This document shows, one piece after another, positions 7,436 to 14,767 of a DNA stretch of 45,575 bases. This DNA is from Sulfurospirillum sp. UBA12182. GTDB taxonomy: Bacteria > Campylobacterota > Campylobacteria > Campylobacterales > Sulfurospirillaceae. The notes under the pieces are model-generated. The model did not search any database, was not told the origin of the DNA, and saw only the letters and a list, made by a program, of their open reading frames with translations. Where the stretch lies: contig DLUF01000066.1 of assembly GCA_002742765.1 (NCBI GenBank), positions 1 to 45,575 on the forward strand. The letters run 5' to 3'. Each line of letters opens with the position of its first letter. Positions within the stretch are counted from its first letter, which is position 1. The position numbers were made by a program, and so were the translations under genes.

Positions 7436-8325
7436 ACCAAAATATTAAAAATGGATATCAAGAAGTTTCAAAAAAAGAGATCATCGCCAAAAGGCTGAAT
7501 AATCTCACCATAAAAGATGGCAAATATTTCATAGGATCACTATCTACTCATAAAGTCAAATTTGATGAAGATGATAAATTCTTAGCTCTCAATGAATATT
7601 TTTGCACCCGCTTAGCACAAATTGCAAATTTGCAAACTATGGATTGTATCCTTGAAAATTTTGGTAGCAAAAAAGTGTTGGTGCTAAAACGATTCGATAG
7701 GGAGTTAATAGAAAGCGATGAGTCTTTTGAGATAGTTGAAAAAGAAATAATCGATGGATATCAGCTTGTAAACTTAGGAGCAAATCAAAAAGTAGAAAAA
7801 CGAGACATCTCATTTGAGTTGCTCTATAGCAAGGGGATATATTTTTGCAAAACAAAAGCAGTGGCAAAATTAGAACTTCTAAAATGGGCGATTTTAAATC
7901 TTATCATCTCAAACTATGAAGCAGATGTGACAAATATATCGTTTTTTAGCGCTCACAACGGGATTGAGATAGCCCCTTTTTGTGAGTTGAAAAGCTATGA
8001 TGTTTATGATGACATTCCAAAACAGTTCGTATTTACATATGGCGATAGCTTTATAAGTGAAGATTTAAGCACGATGAGCCTTGTAAATTTTTGTAAAAAT
8101 ATCGATATCCATCCTCGACTTTTCAATCAAGAGTTTGCAAATATGCTTAAAACTATCAAAAAAGAGATAAGAAATCTGCACTTAGAATTTTATGCAAATA
8201 CCTCACAAAAAGAGCAAGATTTTTTAAAAAAATTAATGCAAAGTATCGAAAACAACATACTCAGATATGAAAATATGATGAGTGATTTTTTAGAAATCTA
8301 TCGTGAATATAAAAATATTTTATAA
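7432..8325 (+). CDS. HipA-like kinase-fold protein with altered catalytic residues
   Basis: This 297-residue protein resembles the core and C-terminal lobes of HipA serine kinases. LALNEYFCTRLAQIANLQ (about 49-66) followed by VLVLKRFDREL (about 82-92) matches the HipA core; a region LLKWAILNLIISN leads into the active site. There the canonical N-x-D-x-H-x-x-N loop reads N-Y-E-A-D-V-T-N, so the catalytic Asp is Glu and the His is Asp. The metal-binding Asp of LAPxYDL is also Glu (IAPFCEL). The Gly-rich GVQxK segment at the front and the N-terminal subdomain of about 100 residues are absent; HipT of three-gene HipBST systems also lacks the latter, but no HipS gene is present. It may be a pseudokinase, a kinase with shifted chemistry, or a decaying toxin. 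Confidence 0.7.
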   Translation: MNQNIKNGYQEVSKKEIIAKRLNNLTIKDGKYFIGSLSTHKVKFDEDDKFLALNEYFCTRLAQIANLQTMDCILENFGSKKVLVLKRFDRELIESDESFEIVEKEIIDGYQLVNLGANQKVEKRDISFELLYSKGIYFCKTKAVAKLELLKWAILNLIISNYEADVTNISFFSAHNGIEIAPFCELKSYDVYDDIPKQFVFTYGDSFISEDLSTMSLVNFCKNIDIHPRLFNQEFANMLKTIKKEIRNLHLEFYANTSQKEQDFLKKLMQSIENNILRYENMMSDFLEIYREYKNIL

Positions 8326-8335
8326 GGAGATGGCA

Positions 8336-8536
8336 ATGTATGATTTTAACCCAACTACAGGCTTACCAATGTCTGGTGGAGGAATTGATGCAGGTGGAAC
8401 ACCGTACGGTTCAAGTAATAGTGATAATGGAGATTATGAATCAAGTGGTGGGAATTTTAATTACTGGAGCTGGAAAGTTGATGTAGTGCTAATGCTGATT
8501 GTAATTGGTGTAAATGTTTATTTTTGGGTCACATGA
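8336..8536 (+). CDS. Small Gly/Ser/Asn-rich membrane protein (66 residues)
   Basis: I do not recognise a named family. The product starts MYDFNPTTGLPMSGGG, has a low-complexity polar stretch rich in Gly, Ser, Asn and Asp to about residue 44, then one C-terminal hydrophobic helix (VDVVLMLIVIGVNVYFW, about 48-64) that would anchor it in the membrane. The start at 8336 is chosen because AAGGAG lies six bases upstream; longer frames into the end of the HipA-like gene have no such site. It follows the HipA-like stop by ten bases and is probably in the same transcript. One-helix proteins in such positions are sometimes membrane-acting toxins or phage-type inhibitors; no direct evidence supports that here. 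Confidence 0.65.
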   Translation: MYDFNPTTGLPMSGGGIDAGGTPYGSSNSDNGDYESSGGNFNYWSWKVDVVLMLIVIGVNVYFWVT

Positions 8537-8980
8537 AGCGATTAGAAGATTTAATCGTCTCATATTTTGATACTGTTAAGATTTAAAACTATATCCAAGT
8601 ATTGTTTTTATATGTGAATTGGTATTTTAATTCATAAACATTACTCTAATACTGTTTTTAATAAATTGTCCAATCTCTTTTCATTGTTTCTCATTTCCGA
8701 AAAATTTACAAAATATTTTTTGAGTACGAATTGCTTTTAAAAATCGCTTCAAAAAGAACTACTATTTTATAGTACCTATATAGTATATATACTGTAGTGA
8801 CTAATTTGCATGAAAAAATAGACTTAAAGTAGGTAACTAATTGACTTCAAAAATCATAAATTTCAACCCATAAGCTCAAATTTAGTGACAACAAATCAAT
8901 CACAAACTTTCATTTTTTTACTAAGATTTCAAAAGTTCGGCCGACTAAAAAACTTGTCAAATTGTAAAAATGGAGAGAAT
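8537..8980. promoter_or_regulatory. Intergenic region upstream of the RepA-like gene
   Basis: No gene is supported in these 444 bases. The region opens with a weak CGATTA/TAATCG hairpin. It carries several TACTGT-type words (near 8571 and 8657, plus TATTGT near 8600), TGAGTACGAA at 8721-8730, a short ACTAT-TTT-ATAGT inverted repeat near 8760-8774, the second copy of the 20-bp repeat at 8776-8795, and two ACTAATT words (8800s and 8830s). A repeat-rich AT region in front of a RepA-like ATPase could be a plasmid-style origin, but no clear iteron ladder is seen. Confidence 0.45.
8776..8795. repeat. 20-bp AT-rich repeat, copy 2
   Basis: This is an exact copy of the repeat at 6955-6974, again with TGAGTACGAA upstream (8721-8730). 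It lies about 185 bases before the start of the RepA-like gene. Confidence 0.75.
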
Positions 8981-10201
8981 ATGAAAGATGAAATAGCATA
9001 TATTCAAAAACAAATCGCAGAAAAAAATGCAAAAACTCATGAGCTTGCAAATCTTAGAAAATTGCTTGATGAGGATTTTTTGACGGATGCTCAAGCGGAA
9101 ATTGTCGGCAAACAAATTGAGCTTCTCAAAGAGGAAGTAGATAGCTTCAAACAAAGAAGCGTCACAAAAGATATAGGTTTTGTGTTAGATAAATATAAAA
9201 AATATCGTCTTGAGAGTGAAGATTTAGCAAATGTCAAAATTGAGTATATCCAGCTTGGTTTTTTGGTCAAATCTGAAATCACCCTCATCGCTGGAAAATC
9301 AGGTGGCGGAAAAAGTCTAACTGCTTTAGCTATTAGCAATATGGCACTTATGAACAACAAAGTAGATCATGTGCTTTATTTTGACATGGATAACTCTATC
9401 TCAACACTCAAAGATAGAAAAGTCGATACTTTACTTAATCAGCACAAAGAGAGGTTCCAATACTATACAACTACCCATAAGAAAAATGGAACAGGTGTGA
9501 GTGAGCAAAATATTTGGGATATTTTGAGTGATTTGGAAAAAGCAAATGGAGAAGAGGTGCTTATCGTCATAGATAGTGCAAAAAATTTTCTCTCAAGTGG
9601 TGCTGATAGAGATAAAAATAAAGATGTATCTGCATTGATGAAGAAGTTTAAAAGGCTTCGCGGGAAAAAATTTACTATCATCTTGCTGCATCATACCAAC
9701 AAACCTCAAAAAGATATCGATGAACTTACTTATGCTGGGTCATCTGCGTGGATGGAGGATAGCTCAAACGCTTTTATTTTGAGACATAATGAGTACAAAA
9801 AAACATTTATATTTGAGCCTATAAAGCAAAGAAGCGGTTGTTTGCAAGAGAGAGCCTATATCTTTGAGAGTGAAACGATTAGCTTAAAGATGACACCACT
9901 TTTTGAATCAAAACTTTCAAAAACAGATGAGATGCTGGTAGAAGCTATCAAAACTTTTATTGCTTCAAGTAAAAATCAACCAACCTATAGTGATATATTT
10001 AAAAATCTTATAGACAATGGCTTTAGAAATAATGACAAAATAAATGCAGTAATACAAGGTGGGAAAGGGTTATATTGGATAGCTACAAAAGATACAAAAA
10101 ACAACAACAGAGATATTTATCAACTTATGCCAGATAAAAAAGATAGCTCGGATAAGTCCAAAAATAAACAACTTTCACAAAGCAAGAGTACAAAAGAGTA
10201 A
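8981..10201 (+). CDS. RepA-like AAA/RecA-fold ATPase
   Basis: This 406-residue ATPase resembles the RepA/AAA_25 group of hexameric DNA helicases found in plasmids and integrative elements. An N-terminal coiled coil (about residues 3-60) precedes a RecA-type core: Walker A GKSGGGKS at about 105-112, an aspartate-rich YFDMDNS strand, Walker B VLIVIDSAKNFL at about 191-202, and a sensor strand IILLHHTNKP. The C-terminal part has a winged-helix-like region and a Ser/Lys-rich tail. A longer frame starts at 8885, but ATG 8981 has GGAGA five bases upstream and gives the coiled coil as the true N-terminus. It is followed at 12 bases by the HTH gene and integrase, so the three form one operon that could replicate, excise and regulate the element. 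Confidence 0.8.
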   Translation: MKDEIAYIQKQIAEKNAKTHELANLRKLLDEDFLTDAQAEIVGKQIELLKEEVDSFKQRSVTKDIGFVLDKYKKYRLESEDLANVKIEYIQLGFLVKSEITLIAGKSGGGKSLTALAISNMALMNNKVDHVLYFDMDNSISTLKDRKVDTLLNQHKERFQYYTTTHKKNGTGVSEQNIWDILSDLEKANGEEVLIVIDSAKNFLSSGADRDKNKDVSALMKKFKRLRGKKFTIILLHHTNKPQKDIDELTYAGSSAWMEDSSNAFILRHNEYKKTFIFEPIKQRSGCLQERAYIFESETISLKMTPLFESKLSKTDEMLVEAIKTFIASSKNQPTYSDIFKNLIDNGFRNNDKINAVIQGGKGLYWIATKDTKNNNRDIYQLMPDKKDSSDKSKNKQLSQSKSTKE

Positions 10202-10213
10202 GGGAGATAACAG

Positions 10214-10459
10214 ATGACTTCACAAGAATATTTTGAATTTAAAAATCTATTATTAGAGCAAAAAGAGCTTTTGAAGATGATGGTTCCTAAAAAAGCAAGT
10301 GTAAGTTACCTTGCTGAAGCCACTGGAAAATCAAGGCAGGCTATCAGACAATTTTTACTAAGCAACTATGTTCCTGAAGTTGATTATTGGCTTGAAGGTG
10401 GTAAAATGTTTGTGTCGCAAAAAACAGCCGTTGCAATTTTGACGAGGAGTTCAAAATGA
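10214..10459 (+). CDS. Small helix-turn-helix protein, probable excisionase/regulator
   Basis: This 81-residue protein has an N-terminal helix (about 5-24) and a helix-turn-helix (about 29-53) with the recognition-helix sequence GKSRQAIRQFLLSN, followed by a small beta wing with VDYWLEGGKMFVSQ. Its size, fold and place immediately before an integrase fit an AlpA/Xis-like recombination directionality factor or a regulator of integrase expression. GGGAG lies eight bases before the ATG, and the stop overlaps the integrase start as ATGA, so the two are translationally coupled. Excisionase is an inference from context; the protein has no recognisable family signature beyond the HTH. Confidence 0.65.
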   Translation: MTSQEYFEFKNLLLEQKELLKMMVPKKASVSYLAEATGKSRQAIRQFLLSNYVPEVDYWLEGGKMFVSQKTAVAILTRSSK

Positions 10460-11583
10460 AAGGTGACGGTGTATTTAAGGTGCGTGCGGGTAAGATTTAT
10501 GTTCATGGTACGATAAACGGTATTTTTTATAGAAAATCAACAGGTAGAACTGCTACGAAACTCTCACTTGCTTGGATGAAAAAACAAAATCCTATGCAGG
10601 TTTTAGAAGAGATTTTGCAAAACGAAAACCAAAGAATCGAATCTACAACATTCGAATCATTTGGTTATGAAGTGGTTAACTTAACAAAATCAAATCGAGG
10701 CATCTCTACTCAAAATGATTGGAAAAGTCTGTTTAAAAACAAGATTTTACCATATTTTAAACACTATAGATTTGAAGATGTAAGACCTATTGATGTGGTC
10801 AACTTCTTAGAATCACATAGAGGCAAACTAAGTAATGATAGGGTAAAAAAGCTAAAGTATATTTTAAGAACCATATTTGCTTATGCTGAGGAGAATGGAT
10901 TGATGGTCAAAAATCCCGTCACTTCTATCTCAGTATCGCAAGTAAATCTAAAATATAAGCCTAAAAACACTCCATCGTACACAACCGATGAGATAGCAAA
11001 GATTTTAAAACATGCCAAAGGTTGGATGAAAGTGTTTTTGGATCTGTCATTTACTTTGGGGCTTCGAACTGGTGAAACTATAGGATTAAAATGGGAAGAT
11101 TTTGATTTTGAAACAGGTAAGCTTCACCTAAAAAGGTCAATAAGTAAAAGTCAAATCACTGAACAAAACAGTGAACAAGAGAGCAATAAAAACCATTTTA
11201 GGGTATTGCAACTTTTTCCACAGTCATTGGAATTGCTTAAAAAATATTATGAGTTTAGACCTGATGATGAGTGGCTTTTTATCAATAAAGATGGCAATAA
11301 CTATGGAAGTTCGCAGATGATTATACGAACCCATTTTAAACCATTTTTAAAAGAGATAGGTGTTCCATATAAAACTTTGTACGCAACTAGAAGATCTTAT
11401 GCATCTGTTATGAAGTATGCAGGGGAAAATCTAGGAGTGATCCAAAAAACGATGGGACATGCCCAGGGTTCTAAGATAACTGAGAAGCACTACATAAGTC
11501 CAAAAGTGCTCAATCTTAAACATGAACAAGCTATTGCACAAAGACAAGAAAATATGTTTAAAACTATGATATTTGGGGCCTAA
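10456..11583 (+). CDS. Tyrosine-type site-specific integrase
   Basis: This 375-residue recombinase inserts and excises the element. The N-terminus (1-60) has beta strands rich in Lys and Arg like an arm-type DNA-binding domain. A SAM-like core-binding domain (about 75-170) follows, then the catalytic domain. Catalytic residues seen are Arg in GLRTGETIGLKW, the beta-hairpin Lys in LHLKRS, Arg in YATRRSYAS (the HxxR histidine is Tyr, as in many phage integrases), GH in KTMGHAQ, and the nucleophile Tyr in TEKHYI near residue 353. All essential positions are therefore present and the gene looks intact. It reads towards the tRNA-Leu fragment at 11698-11753, and repeated TGCACA words between the two may be its arm sites. 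Confidence 0.92.
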   Translation: MKGDGVFKVRAGKIYVHGTINGIFYRKSTGRTATKLSLAWMKKQNPMQVLEEILQNENQRIESTTFESFGYEVVNLTKSNRGISTQNDWKSLFKNKILPYFKHYRFEDVRPIDVVNFLESHRGKLSNDRVKKLKYILRTIFAYAEENGLMVKNPVTSISVSQVNLKYKPKNTPSYTTDEIAKILKHAKGWMKVFLDLSFTLGLRTGETIGLKWEDFDFETGKLHLKRSISKSQITEQNSEQESNKNHFRVLQLFPQSLELLKKYYEFRPDDEWLFINKDGNNYGSSQMIIRTHFKPFLKEIGVPYKTLYATRRSYASVMKYAGENLGVIQKTMGHAQGSKITEKHYISPKVLNLKHEQAIAQRQENMFKTMIFGA

Positions 11584-11620
11584 AATAGGCTAAAAATGGT
11601 GGAGTGTTTGAAGTACATTT

Positions 11621-11650
11621 TGCACAGATATTGCACAGTGATACTGCACA
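11621..11650 (+). repeat. Three TGCACA direct repeats near the attachment site
   Basis: TGCACAG at 11621-11627, TGCACAG at 11632-11638 and TGCACA at 11645-11650 are spaced 11 and 13 bases apart, close to one helical turn, so they lie on one face of the DNA. They sit between the integrase stop and the tRNA fragment, where arm-type integrase or excisionase sites are normally found. Confidence 0.5.
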
Positions 11651-11697
11651 CTTCAACAAATGCCTTATTTTAGGGGCTTAATACCGTATGTTTACCA

Positions 11698-11753
11698 CCT
11701 TGAGGGGGTAGTGCCTTACGGGTGTAGGAGTTCAAATCTCCTTCGACGCACCA
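11698..11753 (+). pseudogene. 3' fragment of tRNA-Leu (GAG loop), right attachment site of the element
   Basis: The segment reads as the 3' half of a leucine tRNA: anticodon loop TTGAGGG with GAG, 3' anticodon stem GGTAG, a long variable arm containing CCTTACGG, T-arm AGGAG-TTCAAAT-CTCCT, then TCGACGC-A-CCA. No D-arm or 5' acceptor strand (expected GCGTCGA) is found upstream, and the bases before the loop match the 5' stem only in part. Tyrosine integrases commonly recombine within the anticodon loop, leaving an intact tRNA at one end of the element and a 3' remnant at the other. This remnant is followed directly by chromosomal genes, so it marks attR. Confidence 0.85.
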
Positions 11754-11789
11754 TTTTTAAACAAATCTTCATCAAACTCAAGGACTTGT

Positions 11790-13019
11790 ATGAGCTTAGA
11801 AGATAAAGCAAAACAGATATATTTTTCAGCTCTTCAAAGTGTTCTTCCTAAAAATTTTATCTCCCGTTACATCTCTTTCCAAAACGATACTTTATATGTA
11901 CAAAATGATGTCTACGATTTGTCAAATAAAAAGTTATATCTTTTTGGTTCAGGTAAAGCTTCTTTATCTATGGCAAAGGCTTTGATGCAAGTCTTGGAAA
12001 ACAAAGTATCAAAAGGAGCTATCGTTACCTATGAAACAGACGAAGTATTAAGCGGAGTAGAAATCTTATCTTCTACACATCCAATTCCTTCTCAAAAAAG
12101 CTTAAAAGCAGGAGAAACGCTTTTACAACAGATGTCTCAGTTAGAAGAGAATGATTTTTATATATATCTGCTCTCTGGTGGTAGCTCTTCGATGATAGAG
12201 AGTCTCAAAGAGGGAATTTGCTTGGAAGATTTACAAGAGACAACGAAAATTCTCTTAGAAAACTCTTTTTCTATCTTTGAAATCAATACTCTTAGAAAAA
12301 AACTTTCTCTTATAAAAGGGGGAGGTTTAGCAAGGGTGACAAAAGCTATGGGGATTGTTTTGGTGATTTCTGATGTAATAGGAGATGATTTACAAACGAT
12401 AGGTTCTGCCCCATTTTTACAAAGTAAAGATACAGTTATTTCTTTGGATGGGATTGAACTTCCACCTATGGTTGCAGAAGCTTTAAAATCTGATGAACAG
12501 ACACAAAAAATAAATGAACCTAAGCACTATATCTTAGCTTCTAACTCTTTAGCTCTTAACGCAGCAAAACAAAAGGCGCAAGAGTTAGGCTTTACATGTA
12601 ATATAAAAACAGATTCTTTGAATGTCTTAGTTACTAAAGCGGCTCATTTAATCTGTGAAGATTTAAAAGATGCAAAACCTTTTACATGTAATCTTTATGC
12701 TGGAGAATGTTTAGTAGATGTAAAAGCTAATGGATTTGGTGGAAGAAATCAACATTTAGCACTTTTAAGCCTTTTTGATTTACCCTCTGATGCAGTTGTT
12801 TTATGTGCTGGTACTGATGGTATAGATGGAAATTCAAAAGCTGCTGGAGCTTTTGGAAGTAAAAATCTATTAGAGAGGGCAAACAATAGAAATTTAGATG
12901 CAAGAGCATATCTGGATAATTTTGATTCATTTTCCTTTTTTGATGCTTTTGAGAAAACTATCATAACAGGTCCTACTGGAACAAATGTTATGGACTTGTA
13001 TATAGCTTTAAAAGAGTAA
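11790..13019 (+). CDS. gckA: Glycerate 2-kinase (MOFRL family)
   Basis: This enzyme phosphorylates D-glycerate to 2-phosphoglycerate with ATP, feeding the glycolate/glycerate route into lower glycolysis. The 409-residue protein is full length for the GckA/TtuD group. The N-terminal domain shows LYLFGSGKASLSMAKAL (about 50-66) and the Gly-rich LSGGSSSMIES loop (about 129-139). The C-terminal MOFRL domain ends with GFGGRNQHLAL and CAGTDGIDGNSKAAGAF. The ATG has AAGGA six bases upstream. It is the first chromosomal gene after the attachment site. Two TTACATGTAA motifs fall inside the coding sequence (12592-12601, 12682-12691). Position near lactate/glycolate transport genes supports 2-hydroxyacid use, though it is not in the same operon. 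Confidence 0.88.
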   Translation: MSLEDKAKQIYFSALQSVLPKNFISRYISFQNDTLYVQNDVYDLSNKKLYLFGSGKASLSMAKALMQVLENKVSKGAIVTYETDEVLSGVEILSSTHPIPSQKSLKAGETLLQQMSQLEENDFYIYLLSGGSSSMIESLKEGICLEDLQETTKILLENSFSIFEINTLRKKLSLIKGGGLARVTKAMGIVLVISDVIGDDLQTIGSAPFLQSKDTVISLDGIELPPMVAEALKSDEQTQKINEPKHYILASNSLALNAAKQKAQELGFTCNIKTDSLNVLVTKAAHLICEDLKDAKPFTCNLYAGECLVDVKANGFGGRNQHLALLSLFDLPSDAVVLCAGTDGIDGNSKAAGAFGSKNLLERANNRNLDARAYLDNFDSFSFFDAFEKTIITGPTGTNVMDLYIALKE

Positions 13020-13056
13020 AAAAGAGAAATCTGTTTTTATCTTATATTTCTCTCAT

Positions 13057-13062
13057 TATAAT
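13057..13062 (+). promoter_or_regulatory. Putative -10 box of the symporter gene
   Basis: A TATAAT lies 55 bases before the symporter start, after a weak AGAGAAAT/ATTTCTCT inverted repeat (13023-13053) that could end gckA transcription. No good -35 is seen, which is common in Campylobacterota. Confidence 0.4.
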
Positions 13063-13117
13063 ATGCTAAAATTTTGACTTATCATTGGCGTGTGCCAAAA
13101 AAAGATTAAGGATATTT

Positions 13118-14455
13118 ATGAATGTTGCGAGATTTAGTCGTATAGGCTTTATACTAGCAGCTGCAGGTAGTGCGGTTGGGTTGGGAAATATATGGAAATT
13201 TCCATATATGACAGGTGAAAGTGGCGGAGGAGCTTTTGTTCTTATATATCTTTTGACCATTACTTTTATAGGTTTGTCTCTTTTTATTGCAGAAGTAATT
13301 ATGGGAAAAGCTAGCAGAAATGATGCTGTTAGTACTTTTGAAGAGTTGGCTCCACGCAACAAAGGGTTGTGGAAATATGCAGGCTTTATGATTTTTACTG
13401 GTATGCTTATACTCTCATTTTATCTCATAGTAATTGGTTGGATTTTAAAATACGTCTTTCTCTCTTTTACTACACTTCCTAGCTCAGGTGATGCTGCTGG
13501 TGCATTGTTTGGAGGGATGATAAGCTCTGATGCTTTTACTCAATTTGCTTTTTTTAATTTAGCATTTTTTATCACTATTTGGATTGTAACTAGAGGGATA
13601 AAAAAAGGGATTGAGAGGGTAAATCTTATTTTAATGCCTATATTGATTTTGATACTTGTGGCACTGTTTTTCTATGCTATGAGTTTAGATGGTTTTGGTA
13701 AAGCCTTAGAATTTCTTTTTCTTCCTAACTGGGATAAGATAGATGCTACTATCATCTTAAAAGCAGTTGGACATGCCTTCTTTACACTCTCTTTGGGTAT
13801 GGGAACGATTATGACTTATGCAGCTTCTTTGCCTAAAGAGGCAAATATAGCAAAAGCATCTGCTAGTGTTGCGATTTTAGATACTGCTATTGCATTAATT
13901 GCTGGGGTTGTTATCTTCTCTTTTATGTTTAACGCAGGACAAAACCCAGCTGGTGGTCCAGGATTGGTTTTTATATCTTTACCGACAGTTTTTGCCTCTT
14001 TTGGCTCTTTAGGAAATATATTTGCAATCTCCTTTTTTGTCGCTTTGGCTTTTGCTGGTATCACTTCGGCTGTTTCTATCATAGAACCAACAGTTTTATA
14101 CATGACTAGTCGTTTTAAGTACTCACGTTTTAAAGCTTTACTCATTTTAGGTACTATCACTTATATCTTGGGAGTTATGGCATTATTTTCTAATGTTAAG
14201 GATTATGCTAGTTATCTCACTTTTGGAGGAAAAGGATTTTTTGATATTTTAGATTTTACAAGTTCTTCAATACTTCTTCCATTAGGTGGTATCATTATTT
14301 CTATCTTTGTAGGCTTTGTAATGCAAAAAGAGAGAGTTTATTCTTTGTTAAAAGAGAGTATGAGTAAGAATGTTTTTAATTTATGGTACTATTGTGTGAA
14401 ATATCTCACTCCAGTTGCAATTTTAATTGTTATGATAAATAAAATATTTTATTAA
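13118..14455 (+). CDS. Sodium-dependent transporter, neurotransmitter:sodium symporter (SNF) family
   Basis: Proteins of this family take up amino acids or related solutes with sodium in the inner membrane. The 445-residue sequence begins with the family's hallmark first helix, FILAAAGSAVGLGNIWKFPY, containing the unwound sodium/substrate-binding segment, then GESGGGAFVLIY. About eleven hydrophobic helices follow, consistent with bacterial members that lack the twelfth. The start at 13118 has AAGGA five bases upstream; a longer frame from a TTG at 13085 would add a basic tail without a ribosome site. Substrate cannot be assigned from sequence; other bacterial homologues carry Leu, Trp or Tyr. 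It is followed at 11 bases by a small hypothetical gene. Confidence 0.88.
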   Translation: MNVARFSRIGFILAAAGSAVGLGNIWKFPYMTGESGGGAFVLIYLLTITFIGLSLFIAEVIMGKASRNDAVSTFEELAPRNKGLWKYAGFMIFTGMLILSFYLIVIGWILKYVFLSFTTLPSSGDAAGALFGGMISSDAFTQFAFFNLAFFITIWIVTRGIKKGIERVNLILMPILILILVALFFYAMSLDGFGKALEFLFLPNWDKIDATIILKAVGHAFFTLSLGMGTIMTYAASLPKEANIAKASASVAILDTAIALIAGVVIFSFMFNAGQNPAGGPGLVFISLPTVFASFGSLGNIFAISFFVALAFAGITSAVSIIEPTVLYMTSRFKYSRFKALLILGTITYILGVMALFSNVKDYASYLTFGGKGFFDILDFTSSSILLPLGGIIISIFVGFVMQKERVYSLLKESMSKNVFNLWYYCVKYLTPVAILIVMINKIFY

Positions 14456-14466
14456 AAGGTTTTGTT

Positions 14467-14727
14467 ATGAGGGATTTAGAACTAAAAAATGTCCTAAAAG
14501 TCGACGATAAAGAGTTTTTAGTTTCAACTATTAGTATGAAGATACGTCATGCATTTTTTGATGGAGATGATGACAAAGTAGTATACGAAACGATGGTCTT
14601 TGAAATCATAGATGATGAAGTTCAATACCATAAAACAATTTTTAATGAAAGATATAATACTCCAGATGAAGCGATAGCAGAACACGGAGCAATTCTAAAA
14701 AACCCTAAGGCCTTTTTTATTGCATAA
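14467..14727 (+). CDS. Conserved-looking hypothetical protein (86 residues)
   Basis: This is a small acidic soluble protein with no recognised domain. The sequence suggests a beta-rich fold: strand KEFLVSTISMKIRH, a hairpin with an acidic DGDDDK turn, strand VVYETMVFEII, then a helix (TPDEAIAEHGAIL). It lies 11 bases after the symporter gene and presumably shares its transcript; TTTTGTT precedes the ATG with no clear Shine-Dalgarno, consistent with coupling. Its 3' end abuts the terminator of the convergent lctP gene. A role in the symporter's function is possible but not shown. Confidence 0.6.
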   Translation: MRDLELKNVLKVDDKEFLVSTISMKIRHAFFDGDDDKVVYETMVFEIIDDEVQYHKTIFNERYNTPDEAIAEHGAILKNPKAFFIA

Positions 14728-14757
14728 AAAATGGGATAACTCTTTTGAGTTATCCCA
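14726..14757 (-). terminator. Rho-independent terminator of lctP
   Basis: TGGGATAACTC (14732-14742), a TTTT loop and GAGTTATCCCA (14747-14757) form a perfect 11-bp stem, followed on the minus strand by TTTTTT (complement of 14731-14726). It ends lctP transcription and may also slow the convergent plus-strand transcript. Confidence 0.85.
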
Positions 14758-14767
14758 AAGTAATTTC

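Larger units (their letters stand above)
1..11753. mobile_element. Right-hand part of an integrative element inserted at a tRNA-Leu gene
   Basis: Everything left of 11753 behaves as one acquired block: a type I restriction-modification operon, a HipBA-like pair, a RepA-like ATPase, a small HTH protein and a tyrosine integrase whose gene ends about 115 bases before a 3' tRNA-Leu fragment. Housekeeping-type genes start right after the fragment. The left end lies outside the window. If the model is right, an intact tRNA-Leu(GAG), read on the plus strand, should mark it. No conjugation or phage structural genes are seen in this part, so the element may be mobilised by others or may encode transfer functions further left. 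The TTACATGTAA motif common in the rest of the window was not found here, which supports a foreign origin. The boundary on the right is well supported; the element's total size is unknown. Confidence 0.8.

Noticed and set aside
11340-11500. Loss of the HxxR histidine in the integrase
   Set aside because: Tyr at this position is common in phage-type tyrosine recombinases, and the Arg, GH and Tyr residues are present.
11640-11753. A complete tRNA gene at the end of the element
   Set aside because: No D-arm or 5' acceptor strand is present upstream of the anticodon loop; only the 3' portion folds correctly.
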